From assembly GCF_001552155.1 (NCBI RefSeq), contig NZ_BCQQ01000007.1, positions 27,845 through 91,844 of the forward strand: a DNA stretch of 64,000 nt, in the 5' to 3' direction. Source of the stretch: Actinomadura formosensis NBRC 14204. Lineage in GTDB: Bacteria; Actinomycetota; Actinomycetes; Streptosporangiales; Streptosporangiaceae. Shown here piece by piece: positions 34,817-42,634 of the stretch; the first letter of the stretch is position 1; every line of letters begins with the position of its first letter. Below the pieces are notes generated by a model, which searched no databases, was not told the origin of the DNA, and saw nothing but the letters and a program-made list of their open reading frames with translations. The translations under genes and the position numbers were made by a program.

Positions 34817-35341
34817 CTACTCCCCCGTGACGCCGTCGGCGAGTTCCCGGACGATGTCGAGCTGGCCGACATGGCGGGCGTACTCCTGCAACACGTGGAA
34901 CAGGATCCAGACCAGCGCCGGTTGGTGCTCGGGCGGATTGAACCCGCCGCCGCTGCGCGCCCGGTCCTGGAGCCCGGCACCGGCGACGATCTTCCTTGAC
35001 CGTTCGCATTCGTCCAGGAAGAGCCGTCTGATCTGCTCCGCGGACTCGTCCCGGCCGACATGCAGGCGCTGGGTCTCCGGGGCTCGGTCGCCCCAGACGT
35101 CGTCCACCTGCTCGGCGGCGAAGCCCCAGCGGAACCAGCGCCGCTCCACGAAGGCCAGGTGCTTGAGGAGGGCGAGCGGCGTCCAGCCGGACGGGAGGCG
35201 GCTCGTGCGCAGGTCGTCGTCCGGCAGGCCGTCGAGCTTCCGCAGCAGCGCGGCCCGGTAGTAGTCGAGGTAGCCGAGCAACAGTTCACGGGTGTCGGTC
35301 AGCGTGTCCGGCGGCTCGTCCGCGGGCGATGAATCAACCAT
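34817..35341 (-). CDS. DinB/DUF664-family protein
   Basis: A 174-residue four-helix protein of the DinB/DUF664 family: SGWTPLALLKHLAFVERRW carries the first metal His, and VLQEYARHVGQLDIVREL the last two. Relatives include mycothiol-dependent transferases and maleylpyruvate isomerases, but most are unassigned. It is 4 kb from the hmgA operon, so a link to maleylacetoacetate isomerisation is possible but unproven. Convergent with the amidohydrolase. Confidence 0.85.
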   Translation of the reverse strand: MVDSSPADEPPDTLTDTRELLLGYLDYYRAALLRKLDGLPDDDLRTSRLPSGWTPLALLKHLAFVERRWFRWGFAAEQVDDVWGDRAPETQRLHVGRDESAEQIRRLFLDECERSRKIVAGAGLQDRARSGGGFNPPEHQPALVWILFHVLQEYARHVGQLDIVRELADGVTGE

Positions 35342-35368
35342 CCGCCGAACAGTAATCGCGTGGCCACG

Positions 35369-35416
35369 CAGTGGCCCACCATTATTCAGGCTCGTTTGAG
35401 GGTTTGTGGGCCACTG
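35369..35416. promoter_or_regulatory. Long inverted repeat between DinB gene and small ORF
   Basis: CAGTGGCCCAC at 35369-35379 and its exact reverse complement at 35406-35416, with 26 bases of A/T-richer spacer containing ATTATT. The 11-bp arms could be an operator for two dimers or an mRNA hairpin. It lies in the divergent promoter region. Confidence 0.45.
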
Positions 35417-35495
35417 ATGAAGGTGACCAGGTCATATGGTCGGCCAACTTTGCCAAGGTACTTCAATGAAACGATTGAGAGATGGAGGTGAGAGC

Positions 35496-35687
35496 GTGAA
35501 GTTCGTACTTGAGGTCGATATGAGCGACGGGGCCGTGGCCGCGGACGCGGCGAAGGAACTGGGGCGGATTCTGCGGTACTGGGCCGGGAACGTCCGGCAT
35601 TACGAGTTGCGGCCCGGCGACGAGTCGGCCATCCATGACTCCGACCATCGCGACGTGGGCCGGTGGCGGATCGTGGAGGCCTCCTGA
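35496..35687 (+). CDS. Small conserved protein, unknown function
   Basis: A 63-residue protein, start GTG with a strong GGAGGTGAG site 7-10 bases upstream, so expression is likely. The sequence VLEVDMSDGAVAADAAKELG to RHYELRPGDE looks like a small alpha/beta protein; no signal or membrane segment. It is followed by a strong hairpin terminator. Comparable small ORFs are scattered through actinomycete genomes with no assigned role. Confidence 0.68.
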   Translation: MKFVLEVDMSDGAVAADAAKELGRILRYWAGNVRHYELRPGDESAIHDSDHRDVGRWRIVEAS

Positions 35688-35704
35688 TCCGCCGGAGAAG
35701 TGAG

Positions 35705-35736
35705 AACGCCCGGCCGGGGGCACCGGCCGGGCGTTT
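35705..35736. terminator. Bidirectional hairpin terminator
   Basis: 13-bp perfect stem (AACGCCCGGCCGG with its reverse complement), loop of 5, then TTT. It lies between convergent genes ending at 35687 and 35754 and can serve both. Confidence 0.8.
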
Positions 35737-35753
35737 CGCGGGGGGCGGTCAGC

Positions 35754-36335
35754 TCACTTGATGTTCTTCGGGCGGTACGCCTTGTACTGGCTGCCGCTGG
35801 AAAGGCCGTACGTCCGGGTGCGGTAGTCGGTGCCGTAACCGCCGCGCTGCTCGTACGCCCAGTAGGCGGTGTGCTTGCTGCTGGTCCACCTCTCGAAGAT
35901 GACGACGTGCCGGGTGGTGTTGCTCCCGATCGCGTCGATGACCAGGTCGCCCTTCTTGAGCTGGGACATCGCGATGCGCGTGGTGTACGAGGACGACGCC
36001 AGGCCGACCGTGTTCGGGCCGGGCTTCGGCAGCGCCAGCGCCATGGACGCGTAGCCCGAGCAGTCGGTGCGGTAGCCGCCGTAGGTCCTCGACTGGCTGT
36101 AGGGCACCCGCTTGCTGGTGTGCGGGTGCCAGGTCCTGGCGCGGGCGATGACCTGGTCGCGGGTGACCTTCGGGACGGCGGCCACCGCGGCCTGCCCGTC
36201 CGCCGCCTGCAACTGGATGCCCTGGGCGGGCGCGGCCGGCGCGGCCGACGTGGACACCCCGGCGAGGCCGAAGGCGGTGCCGCCGGCCAGCGCCAGGGAA
36301 CTGACGCCGATGAGAAGGGTCCGGGGGGAAGGCAT
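35754..36335 (-). CDS. Secreted NlpC/P60-like protein with Cys active site
   Basis: A 193-residue exported protein with a signal peptide of about 30 residues (TLLIGVSSLALAGGTAFG, then AxA-type sites). The C-terminal domain has GGYRTDCSGYASM, the nucleophile Cys of NlpC/P60-type peptidases, and TTRHVVIFERW, with a His at the second catalytic position. It is followed by an aromatic strand region (AYWAYEQRGGYG). It probably cleaves or binds wall peptides. The ATG at 36335 has a near-perfect AAGGAGG site. The divergent gene at 36716 encodes a catalytically dead paralogue. Confidence 0.83.
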   Translation of the reverse strand: MPSPRTLLIGVSSLALAGGTAFGLAGVSTSAAPAAPAQGIQLQAADGQAAVAAVPKVTRDQVIARARTWHPHTSKRVPYSQSRTYGGYRTDCSGYASMALALPKPGPNTVGLASSSYTTRIAMSQLKKGDLVIDAIGSNTTRHVVIFERWTSSKHTAYWAYEQRGGYGTDYRTRTYGLSSGSQYKAYRPKNIK

Positions 36336-36715
36336 TGATATTCCTCCTTGAATGGCTGGGAAATTGCGCCCTTCCGGGGCGCCGAGCGGGGGGATGTCGA
36401 TCGACTCGGCAAACCCTAGGGACCGTGTTGCCGCATTCGCCAACATCGCCGGAAAGTTGGGACAAGCCGGCCATGGGACAGCGCTGACCTGCGATAACTC
36501 CGTCTCACGCCGCGCGCGGATGGGACAACGGGACACAATTGAACGATCCTCGTTGATCACTTTCGGTACCCGATGGCGAACAATGAGTGATCATCTGGTA
36601 TCCCGTTGCGGCAACTGTGGGACGGGGCATAATGGGCCGGCGCCGGCCGGGTTCCAGAGCGCACAAGGGCCGGGCGACTTCCTCACCGGCGATATGACCT
36701 GCGGGAGAATCGCGA
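36336..36715. promoter_or_regulatory. Divergent intergenic region with repeated GGGACA and an inverted repeat
   Basis: A 380-base gap. GGGACA occurs at 36459, 36475, 36522 and 36530. An 8-bp inverted repeat, TGATCACT at 36554-36561 and AGTGATCA at 36586-36593, has a 24-base spacer. Both could be sites for the HTH protein encoded to the right. No clear gene lies in this stretch. The strong ribosome site for the left gene is at its left end. Confidence 0.5.
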
Positions 36716-37735
36716 ATGAGCCGAAGCCGACCACCGACTCCGCTGCCGGACGACCTGCCGGAGGCGGCCCGCGTCCTGCTCACCGAACTGCGCGGAATGA
36801 AAGAGGAGTCCGGATACGACCTCCGGGCCCTCGCGCGCAAGACGCACGCGAGCCGTTCCTCCTGGGGACGCTGGCTCAGCGGCGAAACCTGGATTCCCGT
36901 GGACGCCGTCCGCTCCTTCGCCACCCTGTGCGGCGCCGACCGGCACCGCCTGGAGATCCTCTGGGAAATAGCCGACCGGTCGAGACGGCCCTCGCCCGCC
37001 CCCGCACGCGACGCGGCGGACTCACCCGGTACCGCGTCCGCGCAAGACGCCGAACCCGCCCCCGGCGCCGAGGCCGCGGCGGACACCACGTCTCCGAACG
37101 GCACGGACCCCTTACAGGACACCGACTCTCCGGACAGGCCCTCGGCTGGCGTGGGGCGGCGGCGATTGTTGTTCGCCGTTTCCGTTGTGGGGTGCACGGC
37201 CGCCGCCGGGAGTCTGGGTGTGGCGCTCGGGGCGGCCCTGCACAGTACGCCGGTGTCCGGGGACGACGGGGGGCGGCCGGCCGCGTCGGCTCGGCCGCGG
37301 GTCAAGGTGATCACCCGGCAGGAGGCCATGGCGCGGACGCTGGCGTGGCATCCGCACGGCCCGGAGCGCGTGGCCTACGACCAGACGGCCAACTATCAGG
37401 GCTATCGCACCGACGGGTCGGGTTACGCGTCCATGGTGCTGGGCCTGCCGAAGCCCGGTCCCAACTCCGCCCTGCTGGAGGCGTCCTACTGCCGGCACAT
37501 CCAGCAGTCCGCGTTGCGGCCGGGTGATCTCGTCATCAAGGCGAGCGGCAGCGCCGATGTCCGCGAAGTGCTGATCTTCGAGAGGTGGACGAGCCCGTCC
37601 CGCACCGCTTACTGGGCCTACCAGCAGCGGCGCGGTTACGGCACCGATCATCTGATCCGCCGTGACGGGCTGGGGCCGGACAGCGGGCACCACGGCTGCC
37701 GCCCGTACAACCTCCGCGACGACCAAGTCGGCTGA
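36716..37735 (+). CDS. HTH-transmembrane-pseudo-NlpC fusion protein
   Basis: A 339-residue protein with three parts. Residues 15-92 form a cytoplasmic XRE-like helix-turn-helix (LRALARKTHASRSSWGRWLSG). A Pro/Asp/Ala-rich linker of about 55 residues follows, then one transmembrane helix near 150-172 (LLFAVSVVGCTAAAG). Residues 200-339 match the secreted NlpC-like protein encoded by the divergent neighbour: GYRTDGSGYASM, LPKPGPNS, LIFERWTSPSRTAYWAYQQ. The nucleophile Cys is Gly and the His before the IFERW strand is Glu, so it cannot be an enzyme of that type. It reads like a one-component membrane sensor-regulator. Confidence 0.8.
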   Translation: MSRSRPPTPLPDDLPEAARVLLTELRGMKEESGYDLRALARKTHASRSSWGRWLSGETWIPVDAVRSFATLCGADRHRLEILWEIADRSRRPSPAPARDAADSPGTASAQDAEPAPGAEAAADTTSPNGTDPLQDTDSPDRPSAGVGRRRLLFAVSVVGCTAAAGSLGVALGAALHSTPVSGDDGGRPAASARPRVKVITRQEAMARTLAWHPHGPERVAYDQTANYQGYRTDGSGYASMVLGLPKPGPNSALLEASYCRHIQQSALRPGDLVIKASGSADVREVLIFERWTSPSRTAYWAYQQRRGYGTDHLIRRDGLGPDSGHHGCRPYNLRDDQVG

Positions 37736-37742
37736 AAGGCGG

Positions 37743-38432
37743 CTATGGGCGGGGAGCGGGGATCAGCCGGAAGGCGATGAAGGCCGGGAGGACCTCCAGG
37801 TGGGCGTGGTCCTCCGGGTAGCGCTCGGCCATTTCGGGGACGGGACGGGGCTCCAGCAGTTCCTCGATGAGGAAACCGGCCTCGCGGAATTCGGCGCAGA
37901 TCGAGGTCAGCGGACGGCGCCAGGCACGGATCGGCCAATCCCGTTCGGGGCTCAGCGATTCCTCCACCGCTTCTTCCCTGAAGTACGAGCCGCCCAGCCG
38001 GACCCAGCCCATGGTCGGGTGCTCGGTGGAAAGGACGAGGGCGCCGCGCGGAGTCAGGATCCGGCGGAGTTCGGAGAGAAGTGCCACGCGGTCGTCGAAG
38101 TAGTGCAGGGCCAGGGCGAGGACGACCAGGTCGCACGAGCCGCCGGGGATCCAGGTCAGGGGCTCGGACAGGTCGTGAACGCGCAGGTCCGCGCGGCCCT
38201 CGGTGCGCGCCAGCGCCAGTTCGACGAAGGTCGGGCTCACATCGCAGCCGGTGACGCGTGCGCCGCGGTTCAGCAGTTCCGCGGCGTACAGGCCGGGCCC
38301 GCAGGCGGCGTCGAACACCGCCAGGCCGGACACGTCGCCGGCGAGACCGAGCACGGCCGGACGGTCGTAGAAGGCGTTGTAGGGGCTGTCCTCGGCGTGA
38401 ATCGCATACTCGTGGGCGAAACGCTCATACAT
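37743..38432 (-). CDS. Class I SAM-dependent methyltransferase
   Basis: A 229-residue methyltransferase (Methyltransf_11/25 type). Motif I is VFDAACGPGLYAAELL, with CDVSPTFVELA (acidic residue), LVVLALALHYFDD as motif III, and LSTEHPTMGW. The substrate is probably small and cytoplasmic but unknown. Starts with ATG; the 3' end is 7 bases from the convergent HTH fusion gene. Confidence 0.85.
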   Translation of the reverse strand: MYERFAHEYAIHAEDSPYNAFYDRPAVLGLAGDVSGLAVFDAACGPGLYAAELLNRGARVTGCDVSPTFVELALARTEGRADLRVHDLSEPLTWIPGGSCDLVVLALALHYFDDRVALLSELRRILTPRGALVLSTEHPTMGWVRLGGSYFREEAVEESLSPERDWPIRAWRRPLTSICAEFREAGFLIEELLEPRPVPEMAERYPEDHAHLEVLPAFIAFRLIPAPRP

Positions 38433-38737
38433 GCCCTTGATCGTGCCAGAACGATCAACTCACCCTGTCAGGGGGATGTCCAGTCTCGGTCAGATCAGCC
38501 AGAACGGCCGGTAGTGCGGACGTGAAGCAGTCGTGCAGGTCCCAGAGGGTTCAGCGGCAGCGTCTATACCACACAGTGACTCGAAGCGACAGCCCTTGCC
38601 GATATTTTGACCCCATGAGGCCATCGGCGATGACAGCCGCCTGGCAGTCTGAGTATGGCTGTAAGCTAGTTCGCAAATTGCAATATGGCTTACAGCCCAT
38701 GGCAGTATTCTGAACGAGACGATAGGAGGAGTGGCCG
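38433..38737. promoter_or_regulatory. Intergenic region with dyad ahead of WhiJ-like gene
   Basis: 305 bases. GGCTGTAAGC at 38657-38666 and its exact reverse complement GCTTACAGCC at 38688-38697, separated by 21 A/T-richer bases, form a dyad 41 bases before the regulator's start. TATTCT at 38706-38711 may be the -10 box. WhiJ-type regulators bind near their own promoter, so autoregulation is plausible. Confidence 0.5.
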
Positions 38738-39604
38738 GTGCCTGCGGCGAGCAGTCCTACGGTGCGGCAGCGACGCCTGCGCGTGGAACTCCGCAAAGCC
38801 CGCGACGAGGCCGCCCTCACCCAGGAACAGGTCGCCGAGAATCTCGACTGGTCGCTGTCGAAGGTCATCAGAATCGAGTCCGGATCGGTCGGCGTCTCCA
38901 CCACCGACCTCAAGGCCCTGCTCTCCCTCTACGCGGTATCCGACGCACGGACCGCCGAGCTCGTGGAACTCGCCCGGCAGGCGCGCCAGCGCACCTGGTG
39001 GAGCGGATACCGCAAGATCATTTCGCAGCAGTACTACGATCTCATCGGTTACGAGTCAGGAGCCGGGATCATCCGCCAGTACGAGAACCTGGTGATTCCC
39101 GGTCTTCTCCAGACCTCGGAGTACGCGCGCGAATACATCGGTCGGCTCATCGAACCGGACCGAGCGGGGAACGTGGAGATGCTCGTGGAACTCCGCATGC
39201 GCCGGCAGGAGATTCTGGAACGCGACGAACCGCCACAGTTGTTCTTCGTCCTGGACGAGTCCGTTGTCCGGAGAATGATCGGCGGCCCGCAGGCGATGCG
39301 GCACCAACTGCGCCGCCTGATCGACCTCGCCAATCTGCCGAACATCACCATTGAGATCGTTCCATTTAGCGCCGGCGTCAATCCCGGGCTGAACGGATCC
39401 TTCACCATCCTGGAGTTCTCGGCTCCAGAGGACGAGGATGTCCTGTACCTGGAGAACCCTCAGTCCATGAGGGTAACTCGCGACCGTCCGGACGCGGTCG
39501 TGTCATACCGCGAGGACTTCGAGGAGCTACGGAGAGTGTCGCTGCATCCGGAAGGATCTGCGGTGCTCCTCAACCGGCTGGCGGAGCGCCTTCTTTCCGA
39601 CTGA
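38738..39604 (+). CDS. WhiJ-like XRE regulator with DUF5753 domain
   Basis: A 288-residue regulator with an N-terminal helix-turn-helix (LTQEQVAENLDWSLSKVIRIESG) and a DUF5753 domain from about 95 (WWSGYRKI, ENLVIPGLLQTSEYARE). It starts with GTG, AGGAGGA lying 7 bases upstream. The DUF397 partner gene follows after 283 bases. This is the second WhiJ/DUF397 pair in the window. Its sequence is not a close copy of the regulator at 12148. Confidence 0.9.
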   Translation: MPAASSPTVRQRRLRVELRKARDEAALTQEQVAENLDWSLSKVIRIESGSVGVSTTDLKALLSLYAVSDARTAELVELARQARQRTWWSGYRKIISQQYYDLIGYESGAGIIRQYENLVIPGLLQTSEYAREYIGRLIEPDRAGNVEMLVELRMRRQEILERDEPPQLFFVLDESVVRRMIGGPQAMRHQLRRLIDLANLPNITIEIVPFSAGVNPGLNGSFTILEFSAPEDEDVLYLENPQSMRVTRDRPDAVVSYREDFEELRRVSLHPEGSAVLLNRLAERLLSD

Positions 39605-39887
39605 ATCAAGCGTTTAGCGGCGTCCGAAAAGGGCCGCGAATCCCTGGGTGGGCGTCTTGCCGACGCTCTGCCGTATATGGCCCCGTCACCGCTTGCGGTT
39701 TACACTGTCGTCTGACCGAACGAGCATGATCTCATGCCCAGCGCTGCCGCCCGGTGAGACGGTGCGTCTCCGGTGATGCCGCCGGAGAGTCTCCGACGAC
39801 CGAGCGCATTCCCGACCGGAAGGCGCCATTCCCAGCGTGATCATCGCGACCGGAAATGGCCCGCGCACAGGCGAAAGGAGACATGAG

Positions 39888-40085
39888 TTGCCGCGCATAA
39901 CACCTGCGGACGTGCGATGGCGGAGAAGCACTCACTCCAACACGCAAGGAGCTAATTGCGTCGAAATCGGACAGTATGGCGAGATGGTCTACATTCGTGA
40001 TTCAAGGAATCGACCTGGCCCGGTCATAGCGATCACTCAGGACGATTGGACCCACCTGCTCAACGCTCTTCACAGCCTAGGTTAA
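39888..40085 (+). CDS. DUF397 protein with TTG start
   Basis: A 65-residue DUF397 protein: RWRRSTHSNTQGANCVEIG, then MVYIRDSRNRPG and a C-terminal TQDDWTHLLNALHSLG. The TTG at 39888 is chosen because GAAAGGAG ends 7 bases upstream and the frame downstream matches the family. A nearby ATG at 39883 is out of frame. It serves the WhiJ-like regulator encoded upstream. An alternative start is not visible before 39837. Confidence 0.82.
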   Translation: MPRITPADVRWRRSTHSNTQGANCVEIGQYGEMVYIRDSRNRPGPVIAITQDDWTHLLNALHSLG

Positions 40086-40108
40086 TTTGTTTCTCACCCG
40101 GCCGGGTG

Positions 40109-40783
40109 TCAAGTCTCTTCATCGGTCAGCAGAGCGTTCTCCCCGTCGTTTCGCTTGCCCCCTTCACGATCAGGATCGTAGATGTACCCGTGGTATGAGA
40201 TCCCTTTGATCGTCGTCCGTATCGACCGGAAATGCGCCGGCACCAGCGCACAGAATCCACTGCACACCACCTCGCGGTAAACCTGGGCGGAGACGATCAG
40301 GGCGACGTTACGCCTGGGACGGACGGTCAGGTAACGGCGGAGCGGACGGGCGTCGAGGAGACGACTCACGACCACCGGCGCGTCCCCGGCCGGCCCGAGC
40401 GATACCGGTCGCCCCATGATCACCGCGCCGTGGTGGAAGGCGAGCCGTGCGCGTAACCGCGGATCACGGGCGTCCCTACGGTTCATCTCGGCGAGCACAC
40501 GTTCGAGGGCGGGTGCGAACACACCGATGACGGTGACGATGTCGGCGTCCACCGGCAGCACCGCCAACTCCCCGTCGCCGCTGACCTGCTGAAGCCATGT
40601 GCCCCTGTCAAGCCCGGCCTCCTTGGCGGCGGTCTCCAGGGCCTCCAGCAGATCCAGCTGGGCCTGCAACTGCATGCGCGGCGACCGGGCGCTGTACCCC
40701 TGGATGTCGACCGCGAGCAGTAGTCGGAAGAGCAGGCGGACGGACGGTTCCGACTCGTCCGGCGGTGCTGGAATGATCGACAT
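40109..40783 (-). CDS. Class III nucleotidyl cyclase-like protein
   Basis: A 224-residue soluble protein with the layout of a class III adenylyl/guanylyl cyclase domain. LLLAVDIQGYSAR holds the first metal Asp, VSGDGELAVLP the second, and ARLAFHHGAVIMG and GDAPVVVSRLLDA follow in order. The Lys usually in the KxxGD motif is Gln, and the Asn of the transition-state motif is not seen, so activity and nucleotide choice are uncertain. ATG at 40783 follows GAGGG; the frame extends upstream without similarity. It is convergent with the DUF397 gene, and no effector with a cyclic-nucleotide domain is next door. Confidence 0.68.
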   Translation of the reverse strand: MSIIPAPPDESEPSVRLLFRLLLAVDIQGYSARSPRMQLQAQLDLLEALETAAKEAGLDRGTWLQQVSGDGELAVLPVDADIVTVIGVFAPALERVLAEMNRRDARDPRLRARLAFHHGAVIMGRPVSLGPAGDAPVVVSRLLDARPLRRYLTVRPRRNVALIVSAQVYREVVCSGFCALVPAHFRSIRTTIKGISYHGYIYDPDREGGKRNDGENALLTDEET

Positions 40784-40900
40784 GGCGCCCTCGCCCCGAT
40801 TGGGCCCTGCGTCTCTTGGGCACGGCCCAGCTGGCTTGGTTTCAGGGTCGCATCTACGAGCGCCTTTCGATAGCCACCTGGATGTCGGCGGGAAGCAAAC

Positions 40901-40912
40901 TGACATATGTCA
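40901..40912. promoter_or_regulatory. 12-bp palindrome upstream of cyclase-like gene
   Basis: TGACATATGTCA, self-complementary, 118 bases ahead of the cyclase-like start and within an A/T-richer patch. Candidate operator. Confidence 0.4.
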
Positions 40913-41125
40913 CATAGCTATAGGGCGCAGAGCTAGTGAGCAACCTGCCTGCAATGCCGTTCGCTTCCTCACAAAGTTGCTGGTGAGCAGCTTGACACGG
41001 ATGGCCATCCAGCGATCTGCCACCTGGCAGAACGACACTTGCTGTTAGCTACCTGTCTGGATACTTTTCTATTATCGCGCCCACAGTGGCGGGCTTCGAG
41101 GGACCACCGGGCGCCGGGCATGGGG

Positions 41126-41179
41126 GAAGGCGCGGAGGGGTCGCGGACCCCGACCGACCCGCGAGACCTCCGCGCCTTC
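41126..41179. terminator. Long GC-rich hairpin
   Basis: 13-bp outer stem (GAAGGCGCGGAGG with exact complement), and an inner TCGCGG/CCGCGA stem in the 28-base loop. No clear T-run follows. It may be a terminator for transcripts entering from either side, or part of a structured RNA. Confidence 0.45.
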
Positions 41180-41333
41180 GTCTGTGCGGCGGTTAGGGCG
41201 GCGGGCTGGTGACCGCCATAACCGCCGCCCCCACCCTGGGCAGGAGCCGCCGTCCGAGCCGGGGGGCTGATCGGCGGCCTCAGCGGGGGTTACCCAGTGT
41301 GGGAGTTTCCTGTGGGTCGTCCTCCAAGTCGTC

Positions 41334-41360
41334 CTGGGCCCGGCTCCGGGCCGGGCCCAG
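41334..41360. terminator. GC-rich hairpin
   Basis: 11-bp perfect stem CTGGGCCCGGC with complement, 5-base loop, no T-run. 130 bases upstream of the Arg-rich protein gene, so an attenuator-like or terminator role is possible. Confidence 0.4.
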
Positions 41361-41492
41361 CGCTTCGATCCGAGGCTGCGCTGCCCTTCCGGATCGACAG
41401 GAAATACGGCGCGCACGCGGGACTGGTTCAACCGGGAACCGGACGCCGGCGAATTGGGTCAAAGCAGACGAAGAGCAGTAAGGAAGGACGCA

Positions 41493-42596
41493 GTGACCGG
41501 CGAGAACCCCGCGGGAAGCACGATCAATCTGAGCAAGGAGCCGCCCCCCGCACGACCGGGGCCGGCCTGGATCGTCGTTCCGGCGCGGATCGTCGCACTG
41601 GTCATCGTGCTGCCGCTGCGGCTTGTCCACGACCTCTTCGTGCAGGCCGGACGGGGTGCCCGCGCGGTCTGGCGGCGGCTGACGCGGGCGCCGGGACGGC
41701 TGGCGCGGCTCATCGGCCGGATGCTGCGCGGTCTCTGGCTCGCGCTGTACGGCCGGCTGCTCGCCCCGCTCGGACGGCTGGTCATGGCCATCGGACGCGG
41801 TATCGGCGCGCTGCTGGACCTCCTCGTCGTCCGGCCGCTGAGATGGCTCGCCATCGCGATGATCCTCGGTTTCCTGCGCCGGCTCGGACGCGGGTCGGGG
41901 CGGCTCGGCCGGTGGCTCCACCGCGTGCTGATCGCCCCGGTCGGCCGGTTCCTCGCGCTGCTCGGACGCGGACTCGGGCGGGTGCTGGAGTTCGTGCTGC
42001 TGCGCCCGCTGCGGTGGCTCGGCCAGGGGCCGGCCTGGCTGCTGGCCGTCACCGGGCGCGGGTTCATGCTGCTCTTCCAGGGGATCGCACTGCTGATCGG
42101 CGTGCTGGTGGTCATGCCCGCCGTGCTGCTGTGGCGGTACGTCCTGCGGCCGCCGCTGCTCGGCCTCGCCCGGCTCGGACGCGGGGTCCTCTTCGTCCTC
42201 GGCACGGTCGGGAGCGTCCTCGCGTCCGGCCTGTACGCCTTCGCATCCGCGATCGTCTGGTCGTGGCGGCTGCTCGGGCGGTGCCTCCGATGGCTGGGGC
42301 GCGTGCTGGTCGTCCTGCCCGCCCGTGCCGTGCGGCGCCATCTCCTGGCCCCGGTCGCCGCCGGGGCCGCGGGGACGTGGCGGCTCGCGACCCGGATGCT
42401 GCGCCGGCTCGGGCGGACGTTCATCGTCGCCCCGGCGCGCGCGGTACGGACGAGCGTGCTGCGCCCGATCGGGGACGGCATCCGCAAGATGTGGCGGGTG
42501 TCGGTGCGGGAGCCGGTCCGTTCCGCTCGCCAGGCGATGCGGGAGGCGGGCCGCGACGTCCGTCTCACGCTCCGCCGCGCGTTTCGCGGGCACTGA
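41493..42596 (+). CDS. Arg/Leu-rich repetitive protein of unknown function upstream of pyrD
   Basis: A 367-residue protein, very rich in Arg, Leu, Gly and Val. It alternates hydrophobic helices ([32 protein letters not shown]) with basic amphipathic stretches such as [19 protein letters not shown]. The motif RPLRWL recurs, and GRGxGR-type turns recur about every 35-45 residues, so it looks internally repetitive. No family is recognised. It may be a membrane-surface protein. GTG start with AAGGAAGG upstream. The pyrD start is 38 bases beyond its stop, so the two may be cotranscribed. Confidence 0.68.
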   Translation: MTGENPAGSTINLSKEPPPARPGPAWIVVPARIVALVIVLPLRLVHDLFVQAGRGARAVWRRLTRAPGRLARLIGRMLRGLWLALYGRLLAPLGRLVMAIGRGIGALLDLLVVRPLRWLAIAMILGFLRRLGRGSGRLGRWLHRVLIAPVGRFLALLGRGLGRVLEFVLLRPLRWLGQGPAWLLAVTGRGFMLLFQGIALLIGVLVVMPAVLLWRYVLRPPLLGLARLGRGVLFVLGTVGSVLASGLYAFASAIVWSWRLLGRCLRWLGRVLVVLPARAVRRHLLAPVAAGAAGTWRLATRMLRRLGRTFIVAPARAVRTSVLRPIGDGIRKMWRVSVREPVRSARQAMREAGRDVRLTLRRAFRGH

Positions 42597-42634
42597 TCAC
42601 CGTTCCGCCGGATGGGGCTGAGATAATCGACGCG

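Larger units (their letters stand above)
40784..41492. other. 709-base region without a convincing gene; strong hairpins
   Basis: No protein frame with family features is seen. A 12-bp perfect palindrome, TGACATATGTCA, lies at 40901-40912, near the expected promoter of the cyclase-like gene. The stretch 40905-41075 is markedly A/T-richer than the window. Two long hairpins sit at 41126-41179 and 41334-41360. TTGACA occurs at 40992. A small RNA or a decayed gene is possible. Confidence 0.45.
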
